5,638 nucleotides of DNA, from the NCBI GenBank assembly GCA_021828635.1, contig JAJZEJ010000271.1, positions 1 through 5,638 of the forward strand. Direction: 5' to 3'. Within the stretch, counting starts at the first letter, position 1. Every line of letters begins with the position of its first letter. Source of the DNA: Chloroflexota bacterium (GTDB taxonomy: Bacteria > Chloroflexota > Ktedonobacteria > Ktedonobacterales > Ktedonobacteraceae). A model generated the notes under the pieces. It had not been told where the DNA came from. It ran no database searches and saw only the letters and a program-made list of their open reading frames with translations. Of the stretch, positions 1 through 5,638 are shown one piece after another. The position numbers and the translations under genes are program-made.

Positions 1-96
1 GTTCCCTACGGCTCACAATGGTATCCCTACCTCATGCGCCGCATGGCCGAGCGCCCCGCCAACCTCGTGTTTGTCATGAGCAACGCACTGCGCTAA
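1..96 (+). CDS. Proline dehydrogenase, C-terminal end (partial)
   Basis: Frame 1 is open from the window edge to a TAA at 94-96 and gives 31 residues beginning [20 protein letters not shown]. This matches the C-terminal end of monofunctional bacterial proline dehydrogenases, where a V/IPYG..WY.Y..RR.AE.P.N pattern follows the last barrel strand. In that family the paired arginines of the YxxRRxAE helix bind the carboxylate of proline. The enzyme is FAD-dependent and oxidises L-proline to pyrroline-5-carboxylate, the first step of proline use. The start, FAD-binding core and any partner gene lie to the left of the window. The call rests on a short but characteristic stretch. No clear terminator with a T-run follows the stop on this strand. 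Confidence 0.8.
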   Translation, partial: VPYGSQWYPYLMRRMAERPANLVFVMSNALR

Positions 97-99
97 ACC

Positions 100-129
100 T
101 TTCCCTCCGTTGCACGCTTAGTGTATAAT
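100..129 (+). promoter_or_regulatory. Likely promoter of ilvD
   Basis: A perfect -10 hexamer TATAAT lies at 124-129. The -35 side is poor: with an 18-base spacer it would be TTTCCC at 100-105. A better-looking TTGCAC at 110-115 is only 8 bases from the TATAAT and cannot pair with it. It could serve only a weak -10 such as AATCAT at 134-139. Transcription from the TATAAT would start near 136 and give a leader of about 140 bases before ilvD. The weak -35 suggests either activator help or a non-standard sigma preference; that is inference. Confidence 0.5.
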
Positions 130-145
130 AGACAATCATAAAACG

Positions 146-176
146 GGCGGTAGGGAACCACTTCATCCCTACCGCC
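146..176. other. Perfect 11-bp hairpin in the ilvD leader
   Basis: GGCGGTAGGGA at 146-156 is exactly complementary to TCCCTACCGCC at 166-176, with a 9-base loop (157-165). It sits about 10 bases after the predicted start of the ilvD transcript. No T-run follows it on the + strand, so it is a poor + strand intrinsic terminator for proline dehydrogenase. On the - strand it is followed by CGTTTTATG, a weak T-run. It could be a 5'-end stabilising hairpin, a regulatory leader element or a degenerate terminator. The sequence does not decide between these. Confidence 0.6.
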
Positions 177-210
177 ATATATCTGCCTACAAGGATTGTC
201 GGCAAACCTC

Positions 211-258
211 GTGCCAGCGTCGGCACTACACAGCATGAGCAACCCCTGCTCGATGTAG
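211..258 (+). other. Structured ilvD leader with a 7-codon mini-ORF
   Basis: There are two further inverted repeats. GTGCC (211-215) pairs with GGCAC (222-226) around 6 bases. CTACA (226-230) plus GAGCA (237-241) pair with TGCTC (247-251) plus TGTAG (254-258) around an ACCCC loop, giving a stem with an asymmetric internal loop. The same stretch contains ATG at 235 followed by six more codons and TAG at 256-258 (MSNPCSM). The mini-ORF stops directly before the ilvD ribosome binding site. It has no good ribosome binding site and no Ile, Leu or Val codon, so it is not a classical ilv attenuator peptide. No T-box consensus was seen. Confidence 0.35.
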
Positions 259-276
259 AAAGGAAGCGTTGGAATT
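259..276 (+). promoter_or_regulatory. ilvD ribosome binding site
   Basis: AAAGGAAG at 259-266 lies 10 bases before the ATG at 277. This is a moderate Shine-Dalgarno match at slightly long spacing. It supports ATG 277 as the start over the internal Met codon at residue 21, which has no purine-rich stretch at the right distance. Confidence 0.55.
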
Positions 277-1983
277 ATGTCTGAAAGCAATGGAATCTCA
301 CGCGCAACCGCGACCGCATCTAATAGCCGTAGCCGCATGATTACCGAGGGAGATGTACGCGCCCCCAACCGCTCCATGTTACGCGCCGTCGGTTTTACCG
401 ATGAAGATTTTAACAAGCCAATGATCGGCATTGCCAGCACCTGGAGCGAGATTACTCCCTGCAATTTTCATATCAATCGTCTCGCGGAAAAAGTCAAGGA
501 AGGTGTGCGCGTCGGTGGTGGCGCACCACAAACTTTCGGCACCATCACGGTCAGCGACGGTATTGCGATGGGTACCGAGGGTATGAAGTTTTCGCTACCC
601 AGCCGCGAAGTCATCGCGGACTCGATTGAAGTGGTAGCGAACGCACAGCGTTTTGACGGCGTAGTTGCCGTTGGCGGGTGCGACAAGAACATGCCCGGCT
701 GCCTGATGGCCCTGGCGCGTCTCAACATTCCCAGTATTTTTGTCTACGGCGGCACTATTCTCCCCGGCACCTGCCGCGGCCACGATGTTGATATCGTCAG
801 CGTCTTCGAGGCTGTCGGCCAGTATAGCGCGGGCAAAATCTCGCGCGAGCAACTGAAAGAGGTAGAAGAGACTGCTATCCCTGGCGCTGGCTCCTGCGGC
901 GGCATGTATACCGCGAACACGATGGCCTCAGCCATTGAAGCCCTCGGCATGAGCCTCCCTGGTAGCTCATCGGCCCCCGCAGTCACATCACGGAAAGCTC
1001 AGGACTGCTACGAGGCTGGTCAGATGGTTGTGCAACTCATCGAACGCCAGATCACACCCAGCCAGATACTAACCAAAGAGGCTTTTGAGAACGCCATTAC
1101 ACTAGTCATGGTTCTTGGTGGCTCAACGAACGCCGTCCTGCACCTGATCGCTATCGCGCGTCAGCTTGATCTCCCACTCAGCATTGAGGACTTCGACCGC
1201 ATCAGCAAGCGCGTCCCGCATCTGGCCGACATGAAACCCTCCGGGCGCTATGCAATGGCCGACCTGGATCGCATCGGTGGCGTGCAGGCCGTGATGAAGA
1301 TGCTGCTTAAAGAGGGCTTCTTGCATGGTGACGTGCTAACCGTCACCGGCAAAACAATGGCCGAGAATCTAGCGAACGCGCCCGATCTCGCCGAAGATCA
1401 GAGCATTGTTTCACCGCTTGACAAGCCACTGCATCCCTCCGGTCCACTGGTTATTCTCAAAGGCAACCTGGCTCCAGAGGGTGCGGTCTGCAAGATTACG
1501 GGTCTCAAAACTATCGTGCATCGCGGCCCCGCGCGGGTCTTCGACTCGGAAGAAGCTACCTTCGATGCTATCATGAACCATAAGATCGAGCATGGCGACG
1601 TGGTGGTGATTCGCTACGAGGGTCCAAAGGGTGGTCCGGGTATGCGCGAGATGCTGGCCGTCACCTCGGCGCTGATCGGTCAGGGCTACGGCGAGAGCGT
1701 CGGCTTGATTACCGATGGACGTTTCTCCGGTGGCACACATGGCATGGTCGTCGGTCATATTGCGCCCGAAGCCCAGGTTGGCGGTCCCATCGCCATCCTG
1801 CATAACAACGATATAATTACCATCGACGCCGAGCAGGGTACGCTGACAGTTGATCTGAGCGATGAAGAGATCGCTGCACGTCTCAAGCAGTGGCAAGCAC
1901 CCGCTCCACGCTATACAAAGGGCGTATTAGCCAAATACACTAAATTGGTCAAATCCGCCTCAGAAGGCGCGATTACTGAATAG
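277..1983 (+). CDS. ilvD: Dihydroxy-acid dehydratase
   Basis: This 568-residue protein is a full-length IlvD/Edd family dehydratase. It converts 2,3-dihydroxy-isovalerate and 2,3-dihydroxy-3-methylvalerate to the 2-oxo acids that precede valine/leucine and isoleucine, in the cytoplasm. The three cluster cysteines are visible: Cys62 (ITPCNFH), Cys135 ([10 protein letters not shown], family signature 1) and Cys207 ([14 protein letters not shown]). By homology these carry a 2Fe-2S cluster. Probable Mg ligands are Asp94 (SDGIAMG), Asp136 and Glu458 (GPGMREM); Lys137 is the lysine that is carbamylated in relatives. Ser484 in [10 protein letters not shown] (signature 2) is the expected catalytic base. 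About 20 residues rich in Ser, Thr and Arg precede the usual family start ([15 protein letters not shown]), a small extension. The related sugar-acid dehydratases share the motifs, but the overall pattern ([29 protein letters not shown]) is that of true IlvD. No other ilv gene is in the window. Confidence 0.96.
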   Translation: MSESNGISRATATASNSRSRMITEGDVRAPNRSMLRAVGFTDEDFNKPMIGIASTWSEITPCNFHINRLAEKVKEGVRVGGGAPQTFGTITVSDGIAMGTEGMKFSLPSREVIADSIEVVANAQRFDGVVAVGGCDKNMPGCLMALARLNIPSIFVYGGTILPGTCRGHDVDIVSVFEAVGQYSAGKISREQLKEVEETAIPGAGSCGGMYTANTMASAIEALGMSLPGSSSAPAVTSRKAQDCYEAGQMVVQLIERQITPSQILTKEAFENAITLVMVLGGSTNAVLHLIAIARQLDLPLSIEDFDRISKRVPHLADMKPSGRYAMADLDRIGGVQAVMKMLLKEGFLHGDVLTVTGKTMAENLANAPDLAEDQSIVSPLDKPLHPSGPLVILKGNLAPEGAVCKITGLKTIVHRGPARVFDSEEATFDAIMNHKIEHGDVVVIRYEGPKGGPGMREMLAVTSALIGQGYGESVGLITDGRFSGGTHGMVVGHIAPEAQVGGPIAILHNNDIITIDAEQGTLTVDLSDEEIAARLKQWQAPAPRYTKGVLAKYTKLVKSASEGAITE

Positions 1984-2044
1984 ATATCACAAAAATGCTA
2001 CTACGCGCCGAGTGGCGCGTAGTAGCATTTTTGTGATATCTATT
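1979..2044. terminator. Bidirectional terminator, perfect palindrome with 31-base arms
   Basis: Arms 1979-2009 and 2014-2044 are exactly complementary around a 4-base loop GAGT (2010-2013). The inner GC-rich part (about 1996-2027) is flanked by AAAAA at 1991-1995 and TTTTT at 2028-2032, so each strand reads a hairpin followed by a T-run. A further run of seven T at 2043-2049 serves the + strand. It lies between convergent ilvD and the SRPBCC gene and should end both transcripts. Both stop codons lie inside it, in mirror positions: TAG 1981-1983 on + and TAG at 2042-2040 on -. Confidence 0.92.
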
Positions 2045-2621
2045 TTTTTCTTCCGAGAAGAACGCTAATACCGAAACCAACAGCAACGACGAGACCAAAG
2101 ATCAGCGCGAACAAGCCTAGATTGTTGCCAACACTCTCTTTTTTCTGGCTCAGCACTGTTGAGGTTGGCTCTCCTGTGGTCGGCACACTGGTTGAAAGCT
2201 GATCTAGCACGCGATTATAGATGCCACGCACGCCGAGAGGTGCGAAAACACGCTCGAAGAAGCCATTAACTCCCTGACCACCTTCCCACTCGGTCGCTAC
2301 ACGTACCAGTGAGCGTTGCCCATCCTCTAAAGGTGTGACGCTCCACGTCGTGACGAGCGACGAGTTAGTATCATTTTCCGTCAACACCTGACCCTTGACT
2401 GGCTCTTTGACCTGCACATGATAGGGCCGATCACGCCGTGCCGCGTGCAAACGATAGCTCACAACGGTACCATCGCCGCGTCCGCCCTTCTCAACCTTAT
2501 AATCGACGAAGTTGGGCGTCAGCAGATCAGGACGCTTCTCTTTGTAATCGCTAATCGCCGTATAGACATCCGCCGGATTGGCGTTGACAACCTTCTCGCT
2601 CTTCACATAAATATGCGCCAT
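2040..2621 (-). CDS. SRPBCC-fold protein with C-terminal membrane helix
   Basis: This protein has 193 residues. Residues 1-145 look like a polyketide cyclase/START-type SRPBCC domain. It opens with a beta strand ending in a helix (VKSEKVVNANPADVYTAISDY), continues with repeated strands (GTVVSYRLHA, SLVTTWSVTPLEDG, SLVRVATEWEGG), and closes with a long helix (FFERVFAPLGVRGIYNRVLDQL). The fold makes a pocket for a hydrophobic ligand; the ligand here is unknown. A polar linker rich in Ser, Thr and Pro (about 143-166) leads to one hydrophobic segment (about 168-189, NLGLFALIFGLVVAVGFGIS) and a GRKK end. No signal peptide is seen, so the domain is probably cytoplasmic and held at the membrane by its tail, although the positive residues on both sides leave topology open. 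The start is set by a strong ribosome binding site. The gene follows the two-component operon on the same strand after 204 bases and converges on ilvD. No enzymatic role should be assigned from the fold alone. Confidence 0.82.
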   Translation of the reverse strand: MAHIYVKSEKVVNANPADVYTAISDYKEKRPDLLTPNFVDYKVEKGGRGDGTVVSYRLHAARRDRPYHVQVKEPVKGQVLTENDTNSSLVTTWSVTPLEDGQRSLVRVATEWEGGQGVNGFFERVFAPLGVRGIYNRVLDQLSTSVPTTGEPTSTVLSQKKESVGNNLGLFALIFGLVVAVGFGISVLLGRKK

Positions 2622-2825
2622 ATTCTATCTCCTTTTGCAAACAGTCTTGTCTTGTTTTTCGTTATCCCGAACACATATGTAATACGAATGGACATGCACC
2701 TACAATGACCTTCGCAAGCACTGGATGCATACCCATAATTGTTTTGCTTTCCTCTTTTATCATACAGTGTCGGAACAAGCCCGGCTATACAAAGGGAGAA
2801 AACTATGCTACCTTTATCTTCTGCA
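2622..2825 (-). promoter_or_regulatory. Intergenic region, possible weak promoter for the SRPBCC gene
   Basis: These 204 bases separate the response regulator stop from the SRPBCC start and are visibly more AT-rich than the genes. On the - strand a TATGAT hexamer occurs at 2764-2759, a fair -10, but the matching -35 position (TAGCCG) is poor. A second weak pair is TTGTAG at 2705-2700 with TTACAT 17 bases on. No hairpin with a T-run was found after the response regulator, so read-through from the kinase/regulator operon remains possible. Short palindromes such as ACATATGT are present but not convincing as operators. Confidence 0.3.
2627..2636 (-). promoter_or_regulatory. Ribosome binding site of the SRPBCC gene
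   Basis: Read on the - strand, AAAAGGAGAT precedes the ATG at 2621-2619, with 7 bases between AGGAG and the start. This is a near-ideal Shine-Dalgarno sequence and fixes the start. Confidence 0.8.
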
Positions 2826-3518
2826 TCAATCCAAAGAATCGACCAGTCGGTAGCCAAGATAGGGTTCGGTGATAATATAGCGTGGATGGGCCGGGTCTTG
2901 CTCCAACTTGACACGCAAACGGCGCACAACACCCTTCACATAGCCCGTGGCGTCATCATACTGTGTTCCCCATACCCGTTGCAACAGCAAGCGTATCGTC
3001 ATCACCCGCCCGACATTGTTCGCAAGTTCGGCCAGCACGGCATACTCGATTGGTGTGAGATCAACGATGCGTCCCGCTACACACACACGCCGCGTCTCTG
3101 TGTCAATTACTAAATCGCCACACACCACCTTCTTTACGGTCGCCTTATTACCACGGCGCAGCACAGCACGGATACGCGCCAGTAATTCCGCCAGCCGAAA
3201 TGGCTTGACCAGATAATCATCCGCGCCCAGGTCCAGCACAGAGACGATGTCCGATTCGCTGCCTTTGATACTGAGTACGATAATCGGCGTGGTCGAGCTT
3301 TCACGAATACGCTGGCAAACCTCCAGACCATTGCAGCGTGGCATCACCAGATCTAACAAGATCAACTCCGGCGCTTCACGCTCAAACATATTCAGCGCCT
3401 CCTCCCCATCACTGGCTGTCGTCATTTTATAGCCATGAGCCGCAAGAGCTTGCTTAACGGCTGCCATGATTCCAGGATCATCATCCACCAGGAGAATGCT
3501 CTGTCTGGCATAACCCAT
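2826..3518 (-). CDS. OmpR/KdpE-type response regulator
   Basis: This 230-residue protein has the normal length for a winged-helix response regulator. The receiver domain (about 6-120) has the acidic pocket Asp12-Asp13-Asp14, the phosphorylation site Asp56 (LILLDLVMP), Ser83 in the Thr/Ser switch position (VLSIKG) and Lys105 (DDYLVKPF). All key residues are intact. The C-terminal DNA-binding domain (about 130-227) shows the usual pattern: VDLTPIEYAVLAELANNVGRVMT, the recognition part around RVWGTQYDDATGYVKGVVRRLRVKLE, and the wing ending YIITEPYLGYRL. The closest style is KdpE, but no kdp transport genes are in the window, so the target is unknown. It starts 30 bases after the histidine kinase stop on the same strand and is surely the kinase's partner. 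Phosphorylation should promote dimer formation and DNA binding. Confidence 0.94.
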   Translation of the reverse strand: MGYARQSILLVDDDPGIMAAVKQALAAHGYKMTTASDGEEALNMFEREAPELILLDLVMPRCNGLEVCQRIRESSTTPIIVLSIKGSESDIVSVLDLGADDYLVKPFRLAELLARIRAVLRRGNKATVKKVVCGDLVIDTETRRVCVAGRIVDLTPIEYAVLAELANNVGRVMTIRLLLQRVWGTQYDDATGYVKGVVRRLRVKLEQDPAHPRYIITEPYLGYRLVDSLD

Positions 3519-3522
3519 GACA

Positions 3523-3533
3523 CCACCTCCCTT
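3523..3533 (-). promoter_or_regulatory. Ribosome binding site of the response regulator
   Basis: AAGGGAGGTGG on the - strand lies within the 30-base gap between kinase and regulator, with GGAGG 7 bases from the ATG at 3518. This strong site allows the regulator to be made in greater amount than the kinase from a shared mRNA. Confidence 0.8.
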
Positions 3534-3548
3534 AGATACTTTTGCTGG

Positions 3549-5638
3549 TTACAACGCTAAAACTTCTTGTATATCTGAGGTATCGAATGTGAGTGAATCA
3601 GTTGTTGGTAGATGTAAAGCCACCTGAAAAACGCATCCTCCACCAGCGCGGTCCTCGGCCCAGATGCGCCCACCATGCGCCTCGATAATACCTTTACAGA
3701 TAGCAAGCCCCAGGCCGCTACCTTTCACGTGTGAGTGTTGATCTCTCTCAAGACGGTAGAAACGTTGAAAAATCCGCTCATGCTCCCCTCTGGGGATGCC
3801 AGGGCCGCGATCAGCAACGCTCAACAACACCTCTTTGTTATCTAGCAGACGTGCCTCAATCTGAATTGGCGCATACTGAGCCGCATACTTATACGCATTT
3901 TCCAGCAAATTCCACAGAACCTGGATCAGCCTGGTTGCATCAATGTAGGCTAAAGGCAGATGTGGGCTAATCTTCTCTTCGATAGAACAACCACTATGGA
4001 GCCGGGTAAATTCTACGACAGCATCATGCATCAAAACTGGTATTTCAATCCAATCATAATCGAGGGGTAGTACATCAGCTTCGATACGTGAGAGATCGAG
4101 CAGCTGATCTACCAACAGCCCTAAGCGATTGGTCTGACCGGCGATATTGTGCAAGAGATGCTCCTTGCCGGTCGCGGATTGAATGCTGTCGGCATCAAGC
4201 AGGCTTTCCACGGAGGCGCGAATAGCCGTGAGTGGCGAGCGCAGATCATGCGAGACAGCTGCGAGAAAACCGCTTTTGAGTCGGTCTGCCTCGCGTAATG
4301 CCTCCATCTCACTCGCGGCACGTAACAATTGCGCATTTCTGAGTGCGAGACCAATTTGCTGCCCCACAGTTGAGAAGAAGGCCAGTTCATCTTTATTACG
4401 GCTGCTATCGCACGACGTGCCAACGAGCAGTATACCTAACACGGTGCTACCCGCCGCCAGAGCAACCGCTAGAAGGTGTTGAAAACCGATGTCGCGTAGC
4501 ACGTCAGCAATCGCAGGCTCGGCGCAATCGTTCACACAGAATGTGAGTGGTTGCCGTAAATCAATAACGCGGCGTGCCAGCATGGAAAGGGTATGCAGAG
4601 GGAACATTTCATTAGCAAGAGATGGTATTTGCACACGGCTACAATGCGCAGCCAGCGTGAGTTGATCGCTTTGCGGGTCGAGCAGCAGAATCACACCAGC
4701 ATCAACGCCAGTAATCTCGGTGATCCGTTGCAGCACAAGATCGAGATGTTGACTGGGATCCAGTAGCGTGCTGAGCAGATGAGCAATCGTATTGAGTGTC
4801 TCAATCTGACTATTATGCTGCTGAAGAGTGTCGAAGAGACGGGCATTCTCAAGCGCCGTGGCTGATTGGGTAGCAAAGGTCAGGCCCAGGTGTATCTCTT
4901 CAATAGTCCAGGCATACGGGATAGGATGAGAGACACTGATAAAGCCACTGATACCACGCGCTGTTGCCAGAGGCAAGAGCAACATAGAGCGAATACCCAT
5001 CTGCTCAATCGCAAAGGGGGGCAACAATGGTGAGTTTAGCACGTCATCAATCACCACCGGCTCACCACGTTCTTGAATGAGTGAGACAACACCAGCCTCA
5101 CGCAAGAGCGTAGATAGCCCTGGCGCAGCTTGCAGCCGAGCGGACGATGACATAGAATGAGTCGGCACAATACGCATGGAGAGCAACTGCTCTTCTTCGT
5201 CAAAAAGATGCACACCGGTCTGCTCAGTACCCAGGAGATGCGCGGCTTGCTCAACAATCTTTTCGAGTGTGACCGGCAGATCAAGACTGGCGCTAACGAT
5301 ACCAACCGCAGCCGCTAGCCGTTCAGCATTATGCGCCCGCCGTTCTTGTGGATTGAGTTGCCAGCGTGCAGGCGGGTCGCTAAAGGCAAGACTTTTTTCA
5401 AGCTCTGGAGGATGTTTCTGGCTCATAGTCATCTCGTTCGTTTGCGTGGCCTGGATAGCATCGGGACTTGTTGTGGCAAAATCATACATGTGCAGCCGCC
5501 AATCGGGACGGCGTTGCTGAGAGAGCAACACATGCAAGCGTTGCCGTGTTTCTAAAGCCGCAACCGCCAATAGACTGGTAAGGAATGGGCGGATGAGGCG
5601 ATAATCCCCGGTAACATCCAGAATGCCGATGATCTCGT
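3549..5638 (-). CDS. Multi-GAF sensor histidine kinase (5' end outside window)
   Basis: The frame is open from the right edge to TAA at 3551-3549, giving 695 visible residues (numbered here from the edge). A TTG at 5570 could be taken as a start, but coding continues upstream of it: residues 1-40 (EIIGILDVTGDYRLIRPFLT, then SLLAVAALETRQRL) resemble the end of the GAF-like sensor domain of AcoR-type regulators. So the gene is cut. A linker (about 45-100) leads to two GAF domains (about 110-265 and 277-437). The HisKA domain (about 447-517) has phospho-acceptor His463 in AVSHDLRSPLTAI. The ATPase domain (about 567-678) has the N box LIQVLWNLLENAYKYA, G1 DRGPGIP, F box IFQRFYRLERD and G2 GSGLGLAI. 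All catalytic motifs are intact. No membrane segment or signal peptide is seen, so it is probably a cytoplasmic sensor of a small ligand, redox state or nucleotide; the signal is unknown. It phosphorylates the regulator encoded just downstream. Confidence 0.93.
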   Translation of the reverse strand, partial: EIIGILDVTGDYRLIRPFLTSLLAVAALETRQRLHVLLSQQRRPDWRLHMYDFATTSPDAIQATQTNEMTMSQKHPPELEKSLAFSDPPARWQLNPQERRAHNAERLAAAVGIVSASLDLPVTLEKIVEQAAHLLGTEQTGVHLFDEEEQLLSMRIVPTHSMSSSARLQAAPGLSTLLREAGVVSLIQERGEPVVIDDVLNSPLLPPFAIEQMGIRSMLLLPLATARGISGFISVSHPIPYAWTIEEIHLGLTFATQSATALENARLFDTLQQHNSQIETLNTIAHLLSTLLDPSQHLDLVLQRITEITGVDAGVILLLDPQSDQLTLAAHCSRVQIPSLANEMFPLHTLSMLARRVIDLRQPLTFCVNDCAEPAIADVLRDIGFQHLLAVALAAGSTVLGILLVGTSCDSSRNKDELAFFSTVGQQIGLALRNAQLLRAASEMEALREADRLKSGFLAAVSHDLRSPLTAIRASVESLLDADSIQSATGKEHLLHNIAGQTNRLGLLVDQLLDLSRIEADVLPLDYDWIEIPVLMHDAVVEFTRLHSGCSIEEKISPHLPLAYIDATRLIQVLWNLLENAYKYAAQYAPIQIEARLLDNKEVLLSVADRGPGIPRGEHERIFQRFYRLERDQHSHVKGSGLGLAICKGIIEAHGGRIWAEDRAGGGCVFQVALHLPTTDSLTFDTSDIQEVLAL

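Noticed and set aside
146..176. Intrinsic terminator of the proline dehydrogenase gene.
   Set aside because: The hairpin is strong, but it is followed by ATATATCTG rather than a T-run on the + strand, and it lies after the likely ilvD promoter. It was kept as a leader hairpin of unknown role instead.
136..276. T-box leader or classical ilv peptide attenuator.
   Set aside because: No AGGGTGGNACCGCG-like T-box sequence is present, no run of Ile, Leu or Val codons occurs in the mini-ORF, and no terminator hairpin with a T-run precedes ilvD.
93..464. 123-codon minus-strand reading frame across the ilvD promoter and 5' end.
   Set aside because: It overlaps the ilvD coding start and leader antisense and its protein has no plausible domain pattern.
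1411..1896. 161-codon minus-strand reading frame.
   Set aside because: It lies wholly within ilvD in the opposite direction; the ilvD frame carries intact catalytic motifs through this region, so this is a shadow frame.
1979..2044. Inverted repeat of an insertion sequence or miniature transposon.
   Set aside because: There is only a 4-base loop between the arms, no target-site duplication and no transposase remnant; position between convergent genes and flanking T-runs fit a terminator better.
2805..3113. Plus-strand reading frame starting at ATG 2805 with a good AAGGGAG ribosome binding site.
   Set aside because: Almost all of it lies antisense to the well-supported C-terminal domain of the response regulator, and the predicted peptide has no recognisable family features.

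Overview
The window looks like ordinary chromosome from a free-living bacterium of moderate G+C content. It holds the tail of one gene, two complete genes of clear family, one complete gene of a broad family, and one gene cut by the right edge. The combination of a proline dehydrogenase tail, an IlvD with an N-terminal extension, and a soluble multi-GAF histidine kinase paired with a KdpE-like regulator would fit the Chloroflexota, perhaps the Ktedonobacteria. That placement is an impression from protein style and base composition, not a search result. No mobile element, CRISPR array, tRNA or rRNA was seen.

Left part, + strand: the last 31 codons of a probable proline dehydrogenase (1-96) are followed by a 180-base intergenic region. 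It carries a strong TATAAT box, a perfect 11-bp hairpin and a second structured element. Next comes ilvD (277-1983), encoding dihydroxy-acid dehydratase of isoleucine, valine and leucine synthesis. ilvD ends inside a perfect palindrome with 31-base arms (1979-2044). That palindrome also contains the stop codon of the convergent minus-strand gene and should act as a terminator in both directions.

Right part, - strand, read from right to left: a large cytoplasmic-type sensor histidine kinase enters from beyond the right edge (3549 to 5638). Its frame is open to the end of the window, so its real start is outside. Thirty bases after its stop comes an OmpR/KdpE-type response regulator (2826-3518) with a strong ribosome binding site, so the two form a two-component operon. 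After a 204-base gap lies a 193-residue SRPBCC-fold protein with one C-terminal membrane helix (2040-2621). It may be read from its own promoter or by read-through from the operon.

Proline catabolism and branched-chain amino acid synthesis are neighbours here only by position; nothing in the sequence links them functionally. The kinase and regulator form an evident signalling pair, but the signal and target genes cannot be read from the sequence. I see no clear novel system. The points most worth a second look are the palindrome holding both stop codons, the structured ilvD leader, the GAF remnant at the kinase's cut N-terminus, and the membrane-tailed SRPBCC protein.
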